Shown: positions 57,851 to 64,000 of the stretch, piece after piece | Layout of the letters: every line of letters begins with the position of its first letter | Position numbering within the stretch: position 1 is the stretch's first letter | Assembly: GCA_964016885.1 (NCBI GenBank) | Contig: OZ024741.1 | Location: 25,502,374-25,566,373 of the forward strand | Source: Eledone cirrhosa | Taxonomy: Eukaryota > Mollusca > Cephalopoda > Octopoda > Eledonidae | Length of the DNA: 64,000 nt | Reading direction: 5' to 3' | Program-made: the position numbers and the translations under genes | The notes under the pieces: generated by a model | Database searches by the model: none | Told to the model about the DNA's origin: nothing | What the model saw: the letters and a program-made list of their open reading frames with translations, nothing else

Positions 57851-60800
57851 CTTTCATTACCATATTTCTAACAAAAGACACTGTTTATGTTGTTTAACCC
57901 TTTCATTACCATATTTCTAAGAAAAAATACTGTCTATGTTGTTTAACCCTTTCATTACCATATTTCTAATAAAAGACACTGTCTATGTTGTTTAACCCTT
58001 TCATTACCATATTTCTAATAAAAGACACTGTGTATGTTGTTTAACCCTTTTATTACCATATTTCTAATAAAAGACACTGTCTATGTTGTTTAACCCTTTC
58101 GTTACCATATTTCTAATAGAAGACACTGTCTATGTTTTTTAACCCTTTCATTATCATATTTCTAATAAAAGACACTGTCTATGTTGTTTAACCCTTTCAT
58201 TATCATATTTCTAATGAAAGACGCTGTCTTTTTTAGTTTAACCCTTTCATTACCATATTTCTAACAAAAGACACTGTCTATGTTGTTTAACCCTTTCATT
58301 ACCATATTTCTAATAAAAGACACTGTCTATGTTGTTTAACCCTATCATTACCATATTTCTAATAAAAGACACTGTCTATGTTGTTTAACCCTTTCATTAC
58401 CATATTTCTAAGAAAAGACACTGTCTATGTTGTTTAACCCTTTTATTACCATATTTCTAATAAAAGACAGTCTATGTTGTTTAACCCTTTCATTACCATA
58501 TTTCTAATAAAAGACACTGTCTATGTTGTTTAACTCTTTCATTACCATATTTCTAATAAAACACACCGTCTATGTTGTTTAACCCTTTCATTACCATATT
58601 TCTAAGAAAAGACACTGTCTATGTTGTTTAACCCTTTTATTACCATATTTCTAATAAAAGACAGTCTATGTTGTTTAACCCTTTCATTACCATATTTCTA
58701 ATAAAAGACACTGTCTATGTTGTTTAACTCTTTCATTACCATATTTCTAATAAAAGACACCGTCTATGTTGTTTAACCCTTTCATTATTATATTTCTAAT
58801 AAAAGACACTGTCTATGTTGTTTAACCATTTCATTATTATATTTCTAATAGAAGACACTATGTTGTTTAACCCTTTCACTACCATATTTCTAATAAAAGA
58901 CACTGTCTATGTTGTTTAACACTTTCATTACCATATTTCTAATAAAAGACACTGTCTATGTTGTTTAACCCTTTCATTACCATATTTCTAAGAAAAGACA
59001 CTGTCTATGTTGTTTGACCCTTTCATTACCATATTTCTAATAAAAGACACTGTCTATGTTGTTTAACACTTTCATTACCATATTTCTAATAAAAGACACT
59101 GTCTATGTTGTTTAACCCTTTCATTACCATATTTCTAATAAAAGACACTGTCTATGTTGTTTAACCCTTTCATTACCATATTTCTAATAAAAGACACTGT
59201 CTATGTTGTTTAACCCTTTCATTACCATATTTCTAATAAAAGACACTGTCTATGTTGTTTAACCCTTTCATTACCATATTTCTAATAAAAGACACTGTCT
59301 ATGTTGTTTAACCCTTTCATTACCATATTTCTAATAAAAGACACTGTCTATGATGTTTAACCATTTCATTATCATATTTCTAATAAAAGACACTGTCTAT
59401 GTTGTTTAACCCTTTCATTACCATATTTCTAATAAAAGACACTGTCTATGTTGTTTAACCCTTTCATTACCATATTTCTAATAAAAGACACTGTCTATGT
59501 TGTTTAACCCTTACATTACCATATTTCTAATAAAAGACACTGCCTATGTTGTTTAACCCTTTCATTACCATATTTCTAATAAAAGACACTGTCTATGTTG
59601 TTTAACCCTTTCATTACCATATTTCTAAAAGAAGACACTGTCTATGTTGTTTAACCCTTTCATTATCATATTTCTAATAAAAGACACTGTCTATTTTGTT
59701 TAACCCTTTCATTATCATATTTCTAATAAAAGACGCTGTCTTTTTTAGTTTAACCCTTTCATTACCATATTTCTAACAAAAGACACTGTTTATGTTGTTT
59801 AACCCTTTCATTACCATATTTCTAAGAAAAAATACTGTCTATGTTGTTTAACCCTTTCATTACCATATTTCTAATAAAAGACACTGTCTATGTTGTTTAA
59901 CCCTTTCATTACCATATTTCTAATAAAAGACACTGTCTATGTTGTTTAACCCTTTTATTACCATATTTCTAATAAAAGACACTGTCTATGTTGTTTAACC
60001 CTTTCGTTACCATATTTCTAATAGAAGACACTGTCTATGTTTTTTAACCCTTTCATTATCATATTTCTAATAAAAGACACTGTCTATGTTGTTTAACCCT
60101 TTCATTATCATATTTCTAATGAAAGACGCTGTCTTTTTTAGTTTAACCCTTTCATTACCATATTTCTAACAAAAGACACTGTCTATGTTGTTTAACCCTT
60201 TCATTACCATATTTCTAATAAAAGACACTGTCTATGTTGTTTAACCCTATCATTACCATATTTCTAATAAAAGACACTGTCTATGTTGTTTAACCCTTTC
60301 ATTACCATATTTCTAAGAAAAGACACTGTCTATGTTGTTTAACCCTTTTATTACCATATTTCTAATAAAAGACAGTCTATGTTGTTTAACCCTTTCATTA
60401 CCATATTTCTAATAAAAGACACTGTCTATGTTGTTTAACTCTTTCATTACCATATTTCTAATAAAACACACCGTCTATGTTGTTTAACCCTTTCATTACC
60501 ATATTTCTAAGAAAAGACACTGTCTATGTTGTTTAACCCTTTTATTACCATATTTCTAATAAAAGACAGTCTATGTTGTTTAACCCTTTCATTACCATAT
60601 TTCTAATAAAAGACACTGTCTATGTTGTTTAACTCTTTCATTACCATATTTCTAATAAAAGACACCGTCTATGTTGTTTAACCCTTTCATTATTATATTT
60701 CTAATAAAAGACACTGTCTATGTTGTTTAACCCTTTCATTATTATATTTCTAATAGAAGACACTATGTTGTTTAACCCTTTCACTACCATATTTCTAATA

Positions 60801-60971
60801 AAAGACACTGTCTATGTTGTTTAACACTTTCATTACCATATTTCTAATAAAAGACACTGTCTATGTTGTTTAACCCTTTCATTACCATATTTCTAAGAAA
60901 AGACACTGTCTATGTTGTTTAACCCTTTCATTACCATATTTCTAATAAAAGACACTGTCTATGTTGTTTAA
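57851..60971 (+). repeat. 3,121-bp higher-order unit, middle copy
   Basis: It matches upstream at 54,730-56,656 and downstream from 58,035 onward (58,562 to 61,683; 59,350 to 62,471), each at exactly 3,121 bp. It holds about 64 monomers including one GTGTATG, two TTTCGTTACC-GTTTTTTAACC-T6 runs, two CACACCG units (58,562 and 60,467) and one TATGATG unit. Confidence 0.82.
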
Positions 60972-63700
60972 CCCTTTCATTACCATATTTCTAATAAAAG
61001 ACACTGTCTATGTTGTTTAACTCTTTCATTACCATGTTTCTAATAAAAGACACTGTCTATGTTGTTTAACCCTTTCATTACCATATTTCTAAGAAAAGAC
61101 ACTGTCTATGTTGTTTAACCCTTTCATTACCATATTTCTAATAAAAGACGGTCTATGTTGTTTAACCCTTTTATTACCATATTTCTAATAAAAGACACTG
61201 TCTATGTTGTTTAACCCTTTCGTTACCATATTTCTAATAGAAGACACTGTCTATGTTTTTTAACCCTTTCATTATCATATTTCTAATAAAAGACACTGTC
61301 TATGTTGTTTAACCCTTTCATTATCATATTTCTAATGAAAGACGCTGTCTTTTTTAGTTTAACCCTTTCATTACCATATTTCTAACAAAAGACACTGTCT
61401 ATGTTGTTTAACCCTTTCATTACCATATTTCTAATAAAAGACACTGTCTATGTTGTTTAACCCTATCATTACCATATTTCTAATAAAAGACACTGTCTAT
61501 GTTGTTTAACCCTTTCATTACCATATTTCTAAGAAAAGACACTGTCTATGTTGTTTAACCCTTTTATTACCATATTTCTAATAAAAGACAGTCTATGTTG
61601 TTTAACCCTTTCATTACCATATTTCTAATAAAAGACACTGTCTATGTTGTTTAACTCTTTCATTACCATATTTCTAATAAAACACACCGTCTATGTTGTT
61701 TAACCCTTTCATTACCATATTTCTAAGAAAAGACACTGTCTATGTTGTTTAACCCTTTTATTACCATATTTCTAATAAAAGACAGTCTATGTTGTTTAAC
61801 CCTTTCATTACCATATTTCTAATAAAAGACACTGTCTATGTTGTTTAACTCTTTCATTACCATATTTCTAATAAAAGACACCGTCTATGTTGTTTAACCC
61901 TTTCATTATTATATTTCTAATAAAAGACACTGTCTATGTTGTTTAACCATTTCATTATTATATTTCTAATAGAAGACACTATGTTGTTTAACCCTTTCAC
62001 TACCATATTTCTAATAAAAGACACTGTCTATGTTGTTTAACACTTTCATTACCATATTTCTAATAAAAGACACTGTCTATGTTGTTTAACCCTTTCATTA
62101 CCATATTTCTAAGAAAAGACACTGTCTATGTTGTTTGACCCTTTCATTACCATATTTCGAATAAAAGACACTGTCTATGTTGTTTAACACTTTCATTACC
62201 ATATTTCTAATAAAAGACACTGTCTATGTTGTTTAACCCTTTCATTACCATATTTCTAATAAAAGACACTGTCTATGTTGTTTAACCCTTTCATTACCAT
62301 ATTTCTAATAAAAGACACTGTCTATGTTGTTTAACCCTTTCATTACCATATTTCTAATAAAAGACACTGTCTATGTTGTTTAACCCTTTCATTACCATAT
62401 TTCTAATAAAAGACACTGTCTATGTTGTTTAACCCTTTCATTACCATATTTCTAATAAAAGACACTGTCTATGATGTTTAACCATTTCATTATCATATTT
62501 CTAATAAAAGACACTGTCTATGTTGTTTAACCCTTTCATTACCATATTTCTAATAAAAGACACTGTCTATGTTGTTTAACCCTTTCATTACCATATTTCT
62601 AATAAAAGACACTGTCTATGTTGTTTAACCCTTACATTACCATATTTCTAATAAAAGACACTGCCTATGTTGTTTAACCCTTTCATTACCATATTTCTAA
62701 TAAAAGACACTGTCTATGTTGTTTAACCCTTTCATTACCATATTTCTAAAAGAAGACACTGTCTATGTTGTTTAACCCTTTCATTATCATATTTCTAATA
62801 AAAGACACTGTCTATTTTGTTTAACCCTTTCATTATCATATTTCTAATAAAAGACGCTGTCTTTTTTAGTTTAACCCTTTCATTACCATATTTCTAACAA
62901 AAGACACTGTTTATTTTGTTTAACCCTTTCATTACCATATTTCTAAGAAAAAATACTGTCTATGTTGTTTAACCCTTTCATTACCATATTTCTAATAAAA
63001 GACACTGTCTATGTTGTTTAACCCTTTCATTACCATATTTCTAATAAAAGACACTGTCTATGTTGTTTAACCCTTTTATTACCATATTTCTAATAAAAGA
63101 CACTGTCTATGTTGTTTAACCCTTTCGTTACCATATTTCTAATAGAAGACACTGTCTATGTTTTTTAACCCTTTCATTATCATATTTCTAATAAAAGACA
63201 CTGTCTATGTTGTTTAACCCTTTCATTATCATATTTCTAATGAAAGACGCTGTCTTTTTTAGTTTAACCCTTTCATTACCATATTTCTAACAAAAGACAC
63301 TGTCTATGTTGTTTAACCCTTTCATTACCATATTTCTAATAAAAGACACTGTCTATGTTGTTTAACCCTATCATTACCATATTTCTAATAAAAGACAGTC
63401 TATGTTGTTTAACCCTTTCATTACCATATTTCTAAGAAAAGACACTGTCTATGTTGTTTAACCCTTTTATTACCATATTTCTAATAAAAGACAGTCTATG
63501 TTGTTTAACCCTTTCATTACCATATTTCTAATAAAAGACACTGTCTATGTTGTTTAACTCTTTCATTACCATATTTCTAATAAAACACACCGTCTATGTT
63601 GTTTAACCCTTTCATTACCATATTTCTAAGAAAAGACACTGTCTATGTTGTTTAACCCTTTTATTACCATATTTCTAATAAAAGACACTGTCTATGTTGT
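60972..63700 (+). repeat. 3,121-bp higher-order unit, last copy (incomplete)
   Basis: From 61,156 to about 63,390 it matches 58,035-60,270 at 3,121 bp. A 2-bp shorter unit near 63,390 (GACAGTCTATG) then makes the offset 3,119 bp, as shown by CACACCG at 60,467/63,586. Small private changes are present: TTTCGAATA near 62,155 and TTTATTTTG near 62,910. The copy breaks off near 63,700. Confidence 0.8.
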
Positions 63701-63762
63701 TTAACCCTATCATTACCATATTTCTGTTGTTTAACCCTTTCATTATTATATTTCTAATAAAA
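63684..63762 (+). repeat. 79-bp fused monomer (19-bp deletion)
   Basis: The unit starting at 63,684 runs to CATATTTCT at 63,725 and then straight to GTTGTTTAACC. The bases from AATAAAAG to CTAT are missing: 79 bp remain where 98 are expected. A TATTTCT/CTATGTT partial similarity could have guided the join, but no long microhomology is visible. I saw this junction only once in the window. Confidence 0.85.
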
Positions 63763-64000
63763 GACACTGTCTATGTTTTTTAACACTTTCATTACCCTAT
63801 ATTTAATAAAAGACACTGTCTATGTTGTTTAACCCTTTCATTACCATATTTCTAATAAAAGACACTGTCTATGTTGTTTAACCCTTTCATTACCATATTT
63901 CTAATAAAAGACACTGTCTATGTTGTTTAACTCTTTCATTACCATATTTCTAATAAAAGACACCGTCTATGTTGTTTAACCCTTTCATTATTATATTTCT
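63763..64000 (+). repeat. Right-end stretch with irregular monomers
   Basis: After the 79-bp fusion, one unit combines GTTTTTTAACACTTTC with CATTACCCTATATTTAATAAAAG. In the latter, CT appears inserted after ACC and TC missing before AATAAAA, so total length is unchanged. Two consensus-like units follow, then AACTCTTTC, a GACACCG unit and CATTATTATATT, a familiar order from earlier blocks. The array is still continuing at 64,000. Confidence 0.8.

Larger units (their letters stand above)
1..64000 (+). repeat. 49-bp tandem satellite array filling the window
   Basis: Every line is the same 49-bp unit in head-to-tail copies, written here in the orientation GACACTG ... AATAAAA. The first base is position 2 of a monomer and the last base is position 42, so the array continues past both ends. 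Full units start at 48, 97, 146 and onward. Consensus composition is A15 C10 G4 T20, with no CpG. No unit in reverse orientation, no inserted element and no unique spacer was seen. The unit length is not a multiple of 3 and carries TAA at monomer positions 19, 42 and 45. In a canonical stretch no + strand frame stays open beyond about 72 nt, and no - strand frame beyond about 66 nt (TTA, CTA and TCA at 9, 18, 27, 30 and 41), so the array is non-coding. Copy number (about 1,310) is an estimate. Family membership and host are not recognised. Confidence 0.98.

Noticed and set aside
1..64000. CRISPR array
   Set aside because: Repeats abut directly with no unique spacers, and repeat-to-repeat differences are base substitutions and small indels within a single 49-bp unit.
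1..64000. Protein-coding genes or a coding tandem repeat
   Set aside because: The unit is not a multiple of three and has TAA at three positions on the + strand and several stops on the - strand. Canonical stretches give no open frame beyond about 72 nt. Short open frames are repeat by-products.
1..64000. Telomeric repeat
   Set aside because: TTTAACCC resembles a telomere-like string but is a single occurrence inside a complex 49-bp unit. There is no run of a 5-8-bp G/C-strand repeat.
1..64000. tRNA, rRNA or other structured RNA genes
   Set aside because: No conserved tRNA or rRNA segments are present. The only pairing motif is the 5-bp-arm dyad, repeated in each monomer, too short for a structured RNA gene.
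1..64000. Replication origin iterons or partition sites of a plasmid or phage
   Set aside because: Iteron arrays are a few to some tens of copies beside a replication gene. Here more than a thousand copies with kilobase higher-order units and no gene fit eukaryotic satellite DNA.
1..64000. Promoters and homeodomain-type sites (TAAT/ATTA, CATATTT)
   Set aside because: Such short AT-rich strings are expected in any 71% AT monomer, and there is no gene or independent signal to support them.
1..64000. Hidden novel gene system within the array
   Set aside because: I read the window through and found only satellite monomers and their variants. No non-repeat segment longer than a few bases exists to carry one.

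Overview
The whole window is one uninterrupted satellite DNA array. A 49-bp, AT-rich monomer is repeated head to tail about 1,310 times (my estimate from length; not counted by program), all in the same orientation, from the first base to the last. I found no gene, RNA gene, transposon insertion, inversion or unique spacer. Both array edges lie outside the window. Kilobase-scale homogenised tandem satellite of this kind is typical of eukaryotic heterochromatin (pericentromeric, centromeric or subtelomeric). The sequence itself does not tell me which organism it comes from.

Monomer, counted from the G of GACACTG: positions 1-10 form, with the last base of the preceding unit, the 11-bp dyad AGACA-C-TGTCT; 17-27 read TTTAACCCTTT; 28-34 CATTACC; 35-42 ATATTTCT; 43-48 AATAAA. 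Hand-counted consensus composition is A15 C10 G4 T20 (28.6% GC) with no CpG. Variants recur in fixed orders: 45-bp units (GACAGTATG or GACACTATG), 47-bp units (GACAGTCTATG or GACGGTCTATG), a 48-bp unit (AACTTTTC), a 50-bp unit with a T6 run (GTCTTTTTTAG), and base-change types such as TATGGTG, TATGATG, CCATTCATCACC, TTTCGTTTAC and CACACCG.

These variants act as bar codes and reveal nested higher-order repeats. Layout: 1-3.65 kb is mostly monomeric with short 9- and 10-monomer higher-order units (437 and 486 bp). At 3.65-4.94 kb there is a 780-bp pair, and at 4.92-6.6 kb an 829-bp pair. From 7,420 to 19,869 there is a tandem pair of 6,225-bp units, followed by a partial third copy to about 22,360. 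From 22,330 to 31,775 two related blocks lie about 5.64 kb apart, with a 1,210-bp tandem pair nested inside. From 30,995 to 49,163 there is a 9,050-bp unit repeated in tandem with no difference at any marker compared. A 2,091-bp unit is duplicated at 46,802-51,045. From about 51.0 kb to 63.7 kb a family of segments reaches a 3,121-bp spacing. The last few hundred bases hold damaged monomers.

There is no gene network to describe. The biology visible here is genome structure: amplification and homogenisation of a short satellite at four or more length scales, plus properties that every monomer carries (dyad, poly(A)-type hexamer on one strand only, CpG-free consensus, three monomers equal to 147 bp).
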